Under the pieces are notes generated by a model. It saw only the letters and a list, made by a program, of their open reading frames with translations. It searched no databases and was not told the origin of the DNA. A DNA stretch of 64,000 nt from Jacaranda mimosifolia (taxonomy: Eukaryota > Streptophyta > Magnoliopsida > Lamiales > Bignoniaceae): positions 24,285,001 through 24,349,000 of the forward strand of contig CM032128.1 in NCBI GenBank assembly GCA_018894105.1, read 5' to 3'. This document shows, piece by piece, positions 25,201-37,469 of the stretch. Position numbers and translations under genes: made by a program. Each line of letters starts with the position of its first letter. Position 1 is the stretch's first letter.

Positions 25201-25591
25201 TCATTCACAAAAGACACTAATGATTCTATAAACCAAAGCTATGTAAAGGAAGAAAGATATCTCTAGACCAAGGCTTGTACATCCAGCCAGCCAAATGTCC
25301 ATATCTTCTCAGTATTTGTATTCATTACAAGAAGTCAAACTCACATCAGCAATTCGGTATATGTGCATGAAGGAGAAATATCCCCATTACAAGTATTTAA
25401 AGCCTGGAAATATCCCCAATATAAGTCATCTATCAGAATAAGCCACAACAAGACCATCTCCCTTGAAAGCTGTATTCAGGGATGCCAAATATATTCATAC
25501 ACAAAGAGGAGCAAGCATTACATACACAAACAAAATGAAGTTGCAAATAGCAGTAAGCTACACAATTACCAGGTATTATGCGATTTACCAT
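22291..25591. other. intergenic between the RING gene and THO7
   Basis: AT-rich sequence without a recognised gene. At 22420-22490 there is a compound low-complexity run: a C tract, (CT)n, then (CA)n/(TA)n. The last 300-400 bp before 25592 are probably the 3' UTR of THO7. Short ORFs near 22795, 24099 and 25363 show no motif. Confidence 0.5.
24010..24110 (+). mobile_element. Possible degenerate SINE fragment
   Basis: The string CATCTGTCTTCTTACAAGC followed by GTCATGGGTTCAATGA resembles the tRNA-derived head of plant SINEs around the B box (consensus GGTTCGANTCC). No A box, tail or target duplication was identified, so this is only a resemblance. Confidence 0.2.
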
Positions 25592-27650
25592 CTAATCAAG
25601 AGCCATTGCTTCAGGACCCCCAGTAGCATCCTCCAACCCAGTCCTATGCTCATCAATTGTTGTTCTCATTTCCTCCATTAAACTTCTCTGTTCTTCCTCA
25701 ATGGTGTTCTGTAATTCATCCACCTGTAACATATGCAGCAAGGACAACTGAGCAAAATAAAGAAATCAATCATAACACCAGTCATACAGAAGGTTATGAA
25801 GGTACTGTATCATTCTTGTTCAAGTGAATTTGCTAACTGGGACCAATTTGAGGACTAAAGGATGCACTATAATCTTATGAACGATAATACTCCAAAACAT
25901 TTGTCACTATTACCATTTTTCACCGTATGGAAAGGAACAACATAATCTACCATGATGCACACAGAAAGGAAAAGAAAAAGAAAAAGGGAAAAACATTTGA
26001 CATTGTAAGAGTTTTCTTGCTGAAGACTTTTACCTACAGACCCGAAAGATGGAGAGTTCAATTCATTTCTTTTTGCCTATGTGTATTGGCAGGAGGAGAA
26101 GCTGAAAATAAGGCAGATTGGAGGAGAGAAGGGGGAATGGCAGGACTGGTGGGGAAAAGAATGATACAGAGGAGATATGCAGTGAAAGACAAACATAGAA
26201 AGAGAGCATAGGGAAACACAAGCAGTCAACAAGAATTGTAATTATTGACCAGTCTGATCCATAAAAAGTTCTGATACCTAAGGATATGAGCTGCCTCACA
26301 AATTCTCAAATCCTTTCTTGAAAATGAAACAGCTAAAAACTCTGCCAAGTAAAGCTAAACTTCAGAGGACAGCTAGTCATTTACACAGGTATATCTTTGA
26401 AATGTAATTGAACCAAGGTATTCAAACTTCAAGACTTGGAGTTTGGACACAGAGCAGACAAGGGGGGGAATAGAAAAAAGTTCCTCCTCAATCCTCATTC
26501 TGGAGACATAAATCAGCTCTCAGGTTGTCCTGGCAACAGGCCCATAGGAAAAACCAACTTTACACCTCAATTAGCAAAACTCTCACTGAGCCTAATATTA
26601 CCTTAAGTGAAAGAGTAAATGATTGAGATCATGTATAAACCTGATTCAAACAAAGCCTGCCATTGGAATATTGGATTTAACAAGTTGACAGTTTAAAAAC
26701 ATAGCACTTGATCATAGTGCAATGCAATGGCTTCTGCAGACACCATATTGCAAACAGCTAAACTATTCACAAACAGCTTTAAGAAATTAAGGATGCACTA
26801 TTTTATCTTATGCAGGAGAAATTCAGCCCGTGAATTCTCATGCTATGCAGTGGACTGTGCAATGCAACCGTATGTTGTATTTTATCTCATAATTGCCAAA
26901 AAGAAGGAGGCTCACCTGTTTTCTATGAGGACACAAATACTAGACATCTTAGGCATAGCACATAATATGTTCCCCGTGCAGAGGCAAATGGGAAATAATA
27001 AAACAAAAACATGCTAAGCATGAGTTTGGTGCAAATAAATGATAACATGAATGACGAACCACATGCAACAGAAGTGCAAATTGCTTTTTTCGAAGGTCCA
27101 GTGTTCTTGATCCAGCAGTGTTTTCGGCTTCCAACATTGCAATTTCTTTCTCAAGTTCTGTTATGATTTTCTGTGTTTCTGATCTTGGTGGTTGCATAGC
27201 AATCAACTTCCTAATAGCCTCACACTCTTCTTTGTGCTGCCGCTCAATCTTGCTCTCTTCCAACTGTTTTTTCAGATCTTCTATATCATTTTGCGCCTGT
27301 AAAATTTGCCTATTAATCTCATCTTTTAATTCATTGAAGTTCTCCTTTTCTCTAACATTTGCATCTATAACTGCTTTACTCTTGAGCAGCGGAATTTCAA
27401 AAGTATTCAGCTCCTGCAAGAAAGCCTTGGCAAGTCTTTCGCAATCAGCATAGTTATCAGCCTCTTTCTCTAATTCCAGCATAAAAGCAGTGAACTTCTT
27501 TTGAAGTTTCTTTAATGGAGGTTCGCCTCTAGTTGTTGTTGTGCGGGTCAGAAGCCTATGCTTTATTATGATGTCATCCTCAAGTGGGCCAAAAGCATAG
27601 TGTGCGGCCATAGTCTCTCCCCTGCCAGCAACTTTTCTCCCTTTCAACAT
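25592..27650 (-). CDS. THO7: THO complex subunit 7
   Basis: A subunit of the nuclear THO/TREX complex, which couples transcription to mRNA export. Two coding exons, 27060-27650 and 25592-25723, join in phase 0 (HV|VDELQ) to give 240 residues. The conserved family core is intact: [35 protein letters not shown], then [11 protein letters not shown], a long heptad-rich coiled coil (about residues 60-215) and [11 protein letters not shown]. The start at 27650 (MLKGRKVAG) was chosen because an ATG 14 codons upstream is separated from it by a good splice acceptor (TTTTGTTGCAG). The longer frame is therefore probably intron. The single coding intron has an atypical donor, GTTCGT, at 27059. Its acceptor TTACAG is normal. 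Confidence 0.92.
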
Positions 27651-28300
27651 TTGGATTGTCTGATTTCTTAACTCTGCAACAAAAGAATCCATCTACATAT
27701 CATCACACAATCCAAAAACTTCAAATCCAATTACAAGAGAACACAACAACTACAGCATCTAAATTGCACTACAAATAGTTCATTTGGCAAATCAAGAATG
27801 GAGCAACAGGAATATTAAAATTCAAAACATTTCCGGGGCCTTTTCATTTTTCATAGTAAACTAAATCAAATTTCACTAGGTATTTCCAATTTCTGAGGCC
27901 CTGAAACCATGCTGCAAATGCCCACATAATTAACCAAAAAAAAATGACGGCGCACCTTGCAAGGCCAGGTAGTAGTTTATTTTTACCCGTTCTTATTTTA
28001 CAATTGAATAAGAAATTTATAAACTTTGATACTTCAGGGCATAGACTTTCGGATGGCGTAAGAAGAAGCATAAAAAAGAAAGCCAAATTCAAGACAAACG
28101 ATAAACACATTCTTCAACAAGCAAACAAAGAACAGAGATTTGATTAACACCTGCTACTGGTTGAGCGACAGTCTAGCGAATGTGCGCCACTATGTGTGAG
28201 TGAAATGTAGGGTTTTCGGTTTTGATAGCTATAGCGAGAACTGGGAAGAATTTCCTTTTTGCGGGGATTCGGCCTGCCTTTCTGAAATCGCTTCAGGCGG
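27651..28300 (-). promoter_or_regulatory. THO7 5' leader, leader intron and promoter with telo-box
   Basis: On the minus strand, a leader near 28150-28240 ends AGTAGCAG|GTGTTAAT (a donor at about 28150) and rejoins at TTGCAG|AGTTAAG (about 27675), giving a 5'-UTR intron of roughly 0.47 kb. The leader contains AAACCCTA (about 28208-28216, minus strand), the telo-box found near the start sites of many plant translation and RNA-processing genes. That connection is from general knowledge; function here is inferred. Confidence 0.5.
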
Positions 28301-28996
28301 GTTAATTTCCTCCAAAAAGAAGCGTGACTTCAGTAGAACCGGACATGACGCGTTTTAATAGTTTTAATTTTTCATTTCCAATTTTTCATGATTTCGGGTA
28401 TTTCTTATTTTCCTTTTTTTTATTGCATAACAAAAATAAATCTAGGTATCTAACTTACAGGTAACGTTTGTTTCAGTTCCCTAAAATATTTTTCTTATGT
28501 AAAAAACAAAAACAAATATAATTTTTTTATTTTCCTCAAAGTACTTAAAATAATCTCAATACATACCGAGATGCTCTCCTTCCACCATTCCCAAGGCAAA
28601 CATAATCATTATATATCTAATAGTGATCATTGCCCGCATTTTCCGTGGACAAGAATATTTTTTGAGTGCAACATACTTTTAAAAAAATTTCATTCGATAT
28701 AATAAAAATTAACTAATAGTATTATATAATTTTTTTTTGTCATCACGATGAAGTTAAAAGGTTATATAAAAACTCTATAGGAAGGACACATTAAATTTTA
28801 AAAAAAAATATATATATATATAACAAAATTCCTATAACTAAGTATTTTTCCCGATCATAAGAAAATTATGAAATAAGTTGTCAATCTAATTTTGTTAATT
28901 GAAATAATAATACATGAAAATTAGTTATTTGGCCCAAAAGTTCAAATATAATGCAGAACCTATTGAAGAAGTTATGAGTAGTGAGAAGAGAAAGAA
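28301..28996. other. intergenic, no gene seen
   Basis: AT-rich sequence with a short (AT)n run near 28808-28822. No ORF with a recognisable motif and no transposon end was seen before the inverted repeat at 28997. Confidence 0.45.
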
Positions 28997-29207
28997 TTAG
29001 GGGGCGTTTGATGCAATCTAATAGCAACAATAAAGGTTGCTAATCTTGTCTAAAGGATTTTTTGATATCCTTGATGAAAAATTGGGTTGGTCCGTAAAAA
29101 ATTGATGGCCTGCAACTGTAGGTGTAATATTACTATTATTATTATTACGTGGTGGACATGTTGTAGAGGGTGGCACTCAACAGTGGAAGAAGAAAAGTAT
29201 ATTTTTT

Positions 29208-31123
29208 GTGCTCCCATATTGGAAGCATAACTTGCTGCGTCACAATCTTGATGTTATGCATATTGAGAAGAATGTGTGCGATAATATAATCCACACTTTG
29301 CTAAATGATAATACAAAGACAAAAGATCATGTCAATGCTCGTAAAGACCTTAAAGCTATGGGTATTAGGTGTGACCTCTGGCCAGATGAAAATGAAAAAT
29401 ACCCTTTAGCTATTTTTACGATGACAAATCGAGGTAAAAAGGCATTTCTAACTATTTTAAGGAATATTACGGTGCCAGATGGTTATTCAAGCAACATTTC
29501 TAGGTGCATTGATGTGGACAATCTTAAACTGAACGGGATGCTAAAAAGTCACGATTGTCATATATTGATGGAGCAATTGTTACCACTAGCTATGCGAATA
29601 AGTTTGCCTCATGAAGTGTCTGCAGTATTAATTGAGTTGTGCTCATCCTTTAGACAATTATGTGGCAAAGTGTTGAGTGTTCCAGATTTAGACAAATTAC
29701 AACAACAGATTGTCCTCACATTATGCCACATGGAAATGTTATTTCCACCATCATTCTTCACAGTCATGGTTACTTGGTTGTTCACCTTGTTGAAGAAGTC
29801 AAGCTTGGTGGTCCTATCCACTATCAATGGATGTATCCTATATAGAAAGGTAAATTGACTTGTGATTATATCTCTTTGATTTAATTTTAGTAATATAAAA
29901 ATTTTGTTAATAATTACATTTGTTAATATAATAGGTACTTAGGTCAATTGAAATCCTATGTACGTAATAAGGCACAACCCGAAGGTTACCTTATGCAAGA
30001 GATTCTTACTTTTTATTCAAGGTATCTAGATAACATTAAGACAAGATGGAATCGAACCCGTTGTGTTGACGATGAGCCTGATATTATTTTGCCAAAATCA
30101 CGGGTAGCTAAGTTATTTCCTCAAGTTGGAAAACCAATTGGTAGTTATTCATATTTTACTCTAACATCAACTGAGAAGTTACAGGCTCATAGGCACGTGT
30201 TAACCAATTGCCCTGTATGTTTAATACGATAAATGTATACAGGGAATTTAGAAATATTGTCAAGAGGTAATTGAGGAGTCGCACTAGGAATGCTACTGAA
30301 ATAGACAAAAAGGTTCACATAGAGTTTGTCAGTTGGTTCTTTAATCGTGTGAGTAAATCATCGCTTTGTGCTAGTTTATTGATTATTAGTTGGTAATATG
30401 CATATAATTTATAATTGAAATTTTTATTTTTAGATTGACAAAGATCGCTACAATCTCAGTGAACCGGATAAAGCTATTCTTCTTAATCTTGCTCAAGGTC
30501 CTATCAACCAAGCCAGAAGGTTCACTGCTTATAATGTTAATGGATACAAATTTCGAACATTGGCTCGGGACAAAGGATTAAAAACTCAAAATAGTGGAGT
30601 TTTTGGTACATTTGGAATAAGAAGTTACTCAAGCAACAGTGATGCCCAAATGCGTTTTGGAGGGGCACCTTATTATGGAAAATTGATAGACATTATTGAG
30701 CTTAGTTATAATGGCTTGTTCACAGTTCCTTTGTTTGAATGTGAATGGGCTAATACCACCAATCCAAGAGGCATGGAAATTGATAAGTTGGGTTTTACAT
30801 CTGTTAACTTTGCAAGATTAATACATACTGGTGCACATGAAGATGATGAACCATACATAAAAGCTTCTGAAGCTCAAATGGTTTTTTATGTAGAGGATGA
30901 GAAGGAAAATGGATGGAGCATACCAGTTCATTTAAAGCCAAGAGATTTATTCGATATGGGTTTTGATGACGAAGAGATGATGGTGTCTAATGAGGACTAC
31001 ACATTGCAAAACTTAGAACATATATTCCCTAATGATACCGCACATATTGAATTGGCGAGAATTGCTACAGATGATGATCCTTCAAGTGCAAACATTAATG
31101 AAAATGTCGATGATGATACCTAG
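29208..31123 (+). pseudogene. TNP2-type CACTA transposase, 3' half, frameshifted
   Basis: The reading begins mid-domain with PYWKHNLLRHNLDVMHIEKN, the Transposase_21 C-terminal signature, then a DUF4218-like region (IFPPSFF-type motif, then LGGPIHYQWMYPI) and a DUF4216-like region (YYGKLIDIIELSY, VPLFECEW). Approximate exons are 29190-29850, 29936-30345 and 30434-31123, separated by short AT-rich introns. The frame is lost near 29775, where the downstream motif continues one frame over, and again at 29843, where an extra TA creates a stop before the exon end. The N-terminal DDE part is missing. It therefore cannot encode active transposase, although the last exon (30560-31123) is an uninterrupted 187-codon ORF. 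Confidence 0.88.
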
Positions 31124-33327
31124 TATAGAAAAGAGTATTCCCTTTTCCATGCTATAGTGTATCCTTGCTCTTCCCTTGGGTTTTCTAATTATTTGGGCAT
31201 TTCTGCTTTGACTTCAATATTACTTTTATTGACTTACATTGATGAAGCATAATTTTCTCGTCATCAATTCATCTAAAAAATAATTTGTGCTTCAGTATTT
31301 CAGCTATTCACGACTTGCTTTGGTACCTTTCTTGTAGGTTTTGCAGCAGAGGTGCTGAAAAATACTTAATTGGAGTGAAGAAGTAGTTTCCGAGGAGAGC
31401 ATTTGTGCAGTAATTATAACATGATTGCAATATTTCTATTGTCATCTTATCACCTTTTGCAATATTTGTTGAACATGAAGGGTTTGGTTTATGAAGATTC
31501 AAAATTATGTCACACATACACACACACACATAACTGTAATATATTTAAGCATATTTGTATTTTAAAGTTCTTGGAATAACTGCATTGATAAGAAGTATAA
31601 CTTTAAGTAGTGGGGAAGATTAAAAAATATAGCAAGAATTTAGGGTGTGTGAGATTGAAGATTGCCGTTCGTTTGTCAAAAGCAAACTACTGTCTGGAGA
31701 TGAGATTACCTAGAAAATAAGTAGATGTCCAAAAATTCTGGACGTATGGAAATTGTGACAGGAATTTTCTTGAGAAATTAAAAGAGAATATGCAGTCAAA
31801 CTAGGCAATTATAGCATATGTGTAGAAAGATAGATCACTAGTATTTGGGGTATGTGCAGGTGTAGTGGAGCGGGGGAAGGTATTTGTGATAGGCCGGTCA
31901 AGTAGAACACAACCACGTCCATTCCCTAGATCAGTACCACGCGTTTAGGCATTTAAACTTAATTTGGACAAAATAAAATGGTAAAAATACAGTACAAAAA
32001 CAACTTCAGCAGTAAGAAATAATAAAAGTGTGGCCTATGACTGATTTAATATACCAGAAACATTGTAATTTATTAAAGCCATTCTGCCTCATGAAGGATT
32101 GGACTCTAATATGTTTTTATTCAGTTTTAGACAAATCAAAGAATACAGCAGTTAGATGATGTTAACTTGGACTGGTTGATGTTAACTTAGTTCTCTAATT
32201 TCCTATTATATGCCCTGACTGTTAACTTGGACTGGTTGATTTTATTTGTGCAATATCTTGAGTAATTTCATGTTAACATTGCAAATCTCGGTAGGGTCTA
32301 TTCAAATCTTTTTCTGCCCTGCTTCTCTAGTTTCTTCTTGCTTGTGTTTTTCAATAGGTTATGTACTCGATTAGAAGGGAGTAAAGTGAAACCAGGACTT
32401 GTATTTTTATTGTTTCAATATAGCATAAATCGAAAACTAAATTTGTTCGGTGAAATTGTCATAGGAGTCCATGACAAGTCGACAGTATGATTGGTTGTCC
32501 AGTGCAGTAACTTAATCCAATTGCTCTTCCACATAATATGTTACAAAACTTATAAGTCATCTTCATTCACTTAGTTACTGAAACCATTTTTTATCCTTCA
32601 TTCACTGTGTTGCAGAAACCAAAAAAATATCACCTCTTCACTTTTCTTGTTTCTTGTCCAATTAACCAACAGTTAAGATACTTGTAGCATGCTGTTAATG
32701 TGAAAATGTTTGTTTTCTGCTGTAATTCAGTTGTTTTACTCGATCGATTGCCAAAATTAAGCGATTATTAAAAATCAAGCGAATATTCTAAAAAAGTTAG
32801 ACAGTGAGTTTCAGCTATTCACGGAAGAACACTCTTGGTTTTAGGTTGTTTTGACTAAACAATAAAAATTGATTAGAAAGCTAGTAAATAAAAAGTTGAT
32901 CATAAATAATAAATTTGCGGGAAGCTGAAATTATACTAATAAAATTGGGAAATAATACAAAAATGATTGAAATTAACTTCAAAGAACCTAAATTAAAGGT
33001 AAGATAAAGATTAAGATAGTTATTGACAAGTGTTTTGGTTTGGACTTTGGACTTTGGAGTGTGTACCAATACCTTGAAAAACTGCTGATATTTTCTTTAC
33101 TGGACTATTATTGCTAATTTCTGATTTTACGAAAGTTGTATCGCCATGGTAACTTAAGTATCTTGTATCACTACTAAGCTCACTTAGTTGATCATCACTC
33201 AATGGTAGATCCTTTGCTTATTAATTCATCACTCAAGGAGCTTAGAAAGACTCATTTTTTGCTGCTCAAATTAACAGCACACATTAAAGTTATAATTTAT
33301 GCTAATTAACCTCACTATTTTGCAGAT
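31124..33327. other. CACTA internal spacer between the two transposase genes
   Basis: No coding region was recognised. A 20-bp word GTTAACTTGGACTGGTTGAT is repeated near 32161 and 32220, and a (CA)n run lies near 31515. Short minus-strand ORFs in this span have no motifs. Confidence 0.5.
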
Positions 33328-35425
33328 ATGCCTAGGCGAAAGAGACTTGCATCTAGGTGGCAGTCTATACATACACAGGTTCATTCTCAAACTGAGGGCC
33401 CAAGTGATATTGGTGCTCATGTGAGCCAATTGCTGAGCCAGAATCGTCTACTCAGGCATACCTATCTACTCAGCTAGAGTCACATGATCGTCTTGACCCA
33501 TCCACTCAGCCTGACTTATGTGACGAGCCAGATCGACCTTCTCAAAATAAAAAATCACATAAGTATTGGTATGTCGGTTTGATAGGTATGTGATTTACTA
33601 ACTTACTACTAGTTTTGATTAATATGTTTAAGTAAGTTTTATTTTGGTAAGTAATACTTTTTTCTGTTTTACTTGTTAGATGAGAATGGTGAAGTTAAAG
33701 AAATGCGTCTTAAGGTTCAAGACGTGTTTGTGCTTTCTCCTAATAAGAAGATTGTTTTAGACTGGAATGAATTGGGCCAACCTATTAAAGACTCAGGGGC
33801 ACTGCTCGGGGTATTTTTGGGACATGTTGCTAGTAATTTTAATAACTTCCCAATTAGTTATGAGAAGTGGCCCAAGATTCCTTCAACCTACAAAAATCAA
33901 GTTTGGAACAACTTAACAAAGGTATGAATTATATTTTTTTCAATGGAATTGGTTTTTTTTTATTGTTTACTATTTAATACTTTAAAATGTATTATTTCAT
34001 TGTAGGAAAAATTTGTAGTCAATGATGGGCCGAACAAAGATTACATTTTGGGAAGTTTGGGAAAGAAATGGAGAGATAATCGCGTGAGGGTGTTTGCTGA
34101 ACATTATGATCCATCACTTGGTTAGGAAGCTAATATTGAGAGGCATCCAGAAGACATCTGTAGAGATCAGTGGGCCTCTGTTCTGACCTATAGATTGAGT
34201 GACTCAACAAAGGTAATAAACATTCATTATAAATTCTAAAACAATATTTACAATTGATTGATATTGTATTTTTTCTAATGATGTAGGAGATGTGTGCTAT
34301 AAATGCTTTGAGTCGACGCCATCAAACAATTCCTCACACTCTTGGGTCAAAGACACTAGCCAGAAAGAAGGATGAAATAGTATGAACATATCTACTCTTT
34401 TTAATTGTAAATACTAAATTGATTAATTTAATATGTTAATGATTATGTATAAAATATTAGGAAACTCAAACTGGGCGACCTTGTAGTAGAGCAGAGTTGT
34501 ATACTATTGCCCATAAGAAAAAAGATGGTTCTTTTGTCAACGATGAAGCTAGCCAAAAAGTTGTAAGTGCAACATGTTGTGTATATTGTTATTAAAATGG
34601 CGTATATTATAAGATTTAAATTGTTTACATAATATTTAATGTAATGTGCATGAAGAATTACGTGTGCAGACTCAGGCGAATTTTGAAAGTGATGCCTTCA
34701 TGCATGTCTTTGGGAAAGAGCATCCAGACGTGTTCAAGGTATGGGATTTGGTGTCTGTCCATCTAAAATCTCTGGATCAACTAATAGTTCTCAAGGAGGT
34801 TCATCTAGCCATTCAACATTATTAAATGTGAAAGTTGAACGTCTGGAGAATGAGATCACGACATTAAAAGATGCATTGAACTCAATAATGTCTTTTCTAA
34901 TTTAACACTTTGGAGGTCAATTGCCGACTGGTTTTCCCAATATCAATCAGGTAAATCAATCAACCAAAACTATTTATATTTTGCTTGCTTGTTATGGAAT
35001 TGGTTTGATGTTGTATGAATGTGGGATTTTTTTTTATATAGTATTTTGGTAATGCGAATAGTTTATATGTTTGGGATATCTTGGGTTTTGTTTTTGATTG
35101 AGACATTTTGATGTGTTAGAGACTAAAGAGATTGGGTGAGACACATATAAAAATTATCTCGAATCATGCCAGTTTTTCACATTCAAACAATCTTATCTAG
35201 TTTTTCATTTTGCATTTTGAAATGCAAGAACTAATTGAACTTGCAATTGTGCTATATTAGTTGTTGGTTATCTATTTTGTTATTTATATGTGAGCCCTTA
35301 TCTATATTACTATTTTATATTAATTTTAATTGCAGGATAGAGATTTGGACTCAGAAATACCTGTAAGGCACTCGTCTTCAGATAGTCATGACCCACAAAG
35401 TCAGGACCCATCATCTCATGCTTAG
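33328..35425 (+). pseudogene. Transposase_24 (Ptta/En/Spm, TNPA-like) CACTA protein, with nonsense codon
   Basis: The start MPRRKRLASRW follows an apparent acceptor (TTTTGCAG). Several exons follow. Recognisable family pieces are GEVKEMRLKVQDVFVLSP, LGHVASNFNNFPISYEKW, then GKKWRDNRVRVFAEHYDP, RRHQTIPHTLGSKTLARKKDE and TGRPCSRAELYTIAHKKKDG, and a C-terminal heptad-like segment near 34830-34900. Exon ends at about 33590, 33921, 34212, 34380 and 34563 carry GT donors. A TAG interrupts the frame at about 34123, so the gene is broken. This class of protein accompanies TNP2 and is thought to bind the subterminal repeats. Confidence 0.82.
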
Positions 35426-35754
35426 TTGATCTGTTATTTTGATAGAATTGAAGTTATTTTGTAATAGTTGAATCATATAACATGGATTGAACTTGATATT
35501 TACTTGATGATAGTTCTTAGGTTGAACTACAAGAAATGTTATTTTGATATTTTGTGATTGTTAAACTAATCTTTGATAAACATATTAGTGTTATTTATTC
35601 TATTTTATTCTAGTGCTTGCAATTGTTAGTAGATATATGTTATTTATAGGTAAATGGAGTCTAATTGCATGATTGCAGTAGGTATATTAAAAAATGTGGC
35701 AGGAGTAAAATTTGCTGTAAATATAAAAATTTTAAAAAAAATGAAAAACTTTTT

Positions 35755-36050
35755 GCGGCGGTTACAAAACCACCGTTAATATGAAGATAAAAGAATAAGG
35801 AAAAACTTTGCGGCGGTTAGAGAACCGCCATGAATATAAATATTTTTTAAAAAGTAAACTATCGCGGCGGTTATACAACCGCTGTGAATTATTATTTTTT
35901 TAAATATAAAATATCACGGCGGTTTTAAACCGCTGCTAAATCCAAAGGCAAAAAAATGAATAAAAATCTGTGGCATTTTGCAAACCGCTACGAATAATAT
36001 GAAGTAGAAAAATAAAACTATAGCGGCGTCTGAAAATTGCCGGTAAATGC
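35755..36050. repeat. CACTA right-end subterminal hairpin array, period about 54 bp
   Basis: Six units start at about 35755, 35810, 35864, 35917, 35970 and 36023. The best units read GCGGCGGTTA, 3-5 spacer bases, then AACCGCC or AACCGCTG, so each is a small inverted repeat. Between them lie AT-rich stretches of 30 bp. More CCGCC/GCGG words continue to the terminus at 36235. This is the expected position of TNPA-binding sites in En/Spm elements. Confidence 0.85.
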
Positions 36051-36235
36051 CCAAAATCGCCGCCATAGTTTACGCACCGGTTATTCCAGCGGTTTGCTTG
36101 AATAGCCGCAAAACACGCTGGCGACACTTAATCTAGCGTTGGTTCATAAATCGCCGCTCAATGCATTCCGCGGCAGGTAAAACTGCAGCGGAACATCTAG
36201 TTTAACCGCCGCAAAATACATATTTTGGTGTAGTG

Positions 36236-37469
36236 AATTACACCAGATTGAAATCTTAGGGGTGAGGGTGCGATTCAATAATTGCACCCTCATTTCAAGC
36301 ATCTATTGAAATCAGCTTGTCCAAAGTGACCTTCAATTAGGAGTGTGTTTTTCCATTAATGCCCTTTTGTGCGATTGTGCTAGAAATCTCAAATCGTGAT
36401 TTTTTCAAACTCTGCTCACAAAAGACAAGTAAAGCAGGTCTCTTGAAAAACTATGGAAGTCGAACACTAGGTTTTCACATAAACCTTGAATTCTTGCTTA
36501 AACCCACCAGACATTCGGCACTTGTCTTGCTCATTCCGACCAGACGTGTGATATCGATTTTTTTTGCCCATTTCCAGTTGGATTTTGCAGATTTGAGTTG
36601 CTGTAATTTCTTCTTCATACTTTCAAAAATCGTTGTTTAATGTTTCTTGTATCGCTTTATTTTCTAGGACTGCCTGCTCCGGACACCATTTTTTTAAATC
36701 GTAGCAGCGATTTGTTGAGAAAAAAGTTTGGGGCTTCATCGTAACACACTTGGCCGGAATAGCCGATTGGTAACATTTTCAATGTTTTTTATTTTTTTTA
36801 TTGTTTCCTGCATAGACTTTCTAGAATTTATATCACTAGTGCGTATTAGACATACATAAGTTTGTTGTTGGTTTCTCTAAATTGGCTTAGGTGTGGAATA
36901 ATTCTTCGATTTAATATTCCATTATATCATTTTGGTCAGTATGTTTCCGGGTGTCAAACAATGGGACTTTCTTTCTTCATTTCATCTAAATTCGCAAAAT
37001 ATGTAGTCTAAATTTGACTTGTTTACACCTCCAATTTTACAATCTGTGAAGAATTGTATGTGTCTAAGCTATTGTGGCCAATTTGTGCATTATAAGTAAC
37101 CTTCCTCAGAAGTTTAATACCTTGCAATGTTACATTCTGTGAAGGATTTTCAGTTGTAAGTGTCCAATCTACTGTGCAATTAAAATGGAATCAATGTATT
37201 GATTCTTAAAATGATGTCATCCTCTCAAACATTTGTTATATGCTTGAAAGGCTTTGCCATTTGTTAAGTTATCTCGAATAACAACTAATTTGTGCCCCTT
37301 CAGGATTTTTGTTGAAAGAATTGCATGGATTGGAAAACCAAAACTCGAGTTTTGGCATGAATTTATGTCTTTTTGCTGCAGCGAATTATTTGCATCTATT
37401 TGCTTCATTATGCTTAATGTATACATTATGAGAGGTGGTGTGGTAGACGAACTTGTATACCTAGGAGGT
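36236..37469. other. Harbinger-like internal leader region
   Basis: No coding domain was recognised between the CACTA right end and the DDE transposase. A 93-codon ORF at 36359 has no motif. It is probably the transposase 5' untranslated region and intron sequence. Confidence 0.4.

Larger units (their letters stand above)
29190..36235 (+). mobile_element. Left-truncated CACTA (En/Spm) element
   Basis: The right terminus is clear: TATTTTGGTGTAGTG ending at 36235, which reads CACTACACCAAAATA on the other strand. It is preceded by an array of GC-rich subterminal repeats. The coding content is the 3' half of a TNP2-type transposase and a Transposase_24 (Ptta/En/Spm) gene. No matching CACTA left end is present. 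The TNP2 gene begins abruptly at about 29190, within 200 bp of the Harbinger-type end, so the left half of the element is gone. The base following the right end starts AAT, but the partner duplication is lost with the left end. Confidence 0.85.

Noticed and set aside
27118..27453. Plus-strand Ser-rich ORF within THO7
   Set aside because: It is the complement of the THO7 coiled-coil coding sequence.
27651..27692. THO7 start 14 codons upstream at 27692
   Set aside because: A good splice acceptor lies between this ATG and the next, and known family members begin near MLKG-like sequence, so these codons are probably intron or leader.
35755..36050. Regularly spaced palindromic repeats reminiscent of a CRISPR array
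   Set aside because: The units are diverged, lie at a CACTA terminus in plant DNA, have AT-rich related spacers and no cas genes; subterminal transposon repeats explain them.
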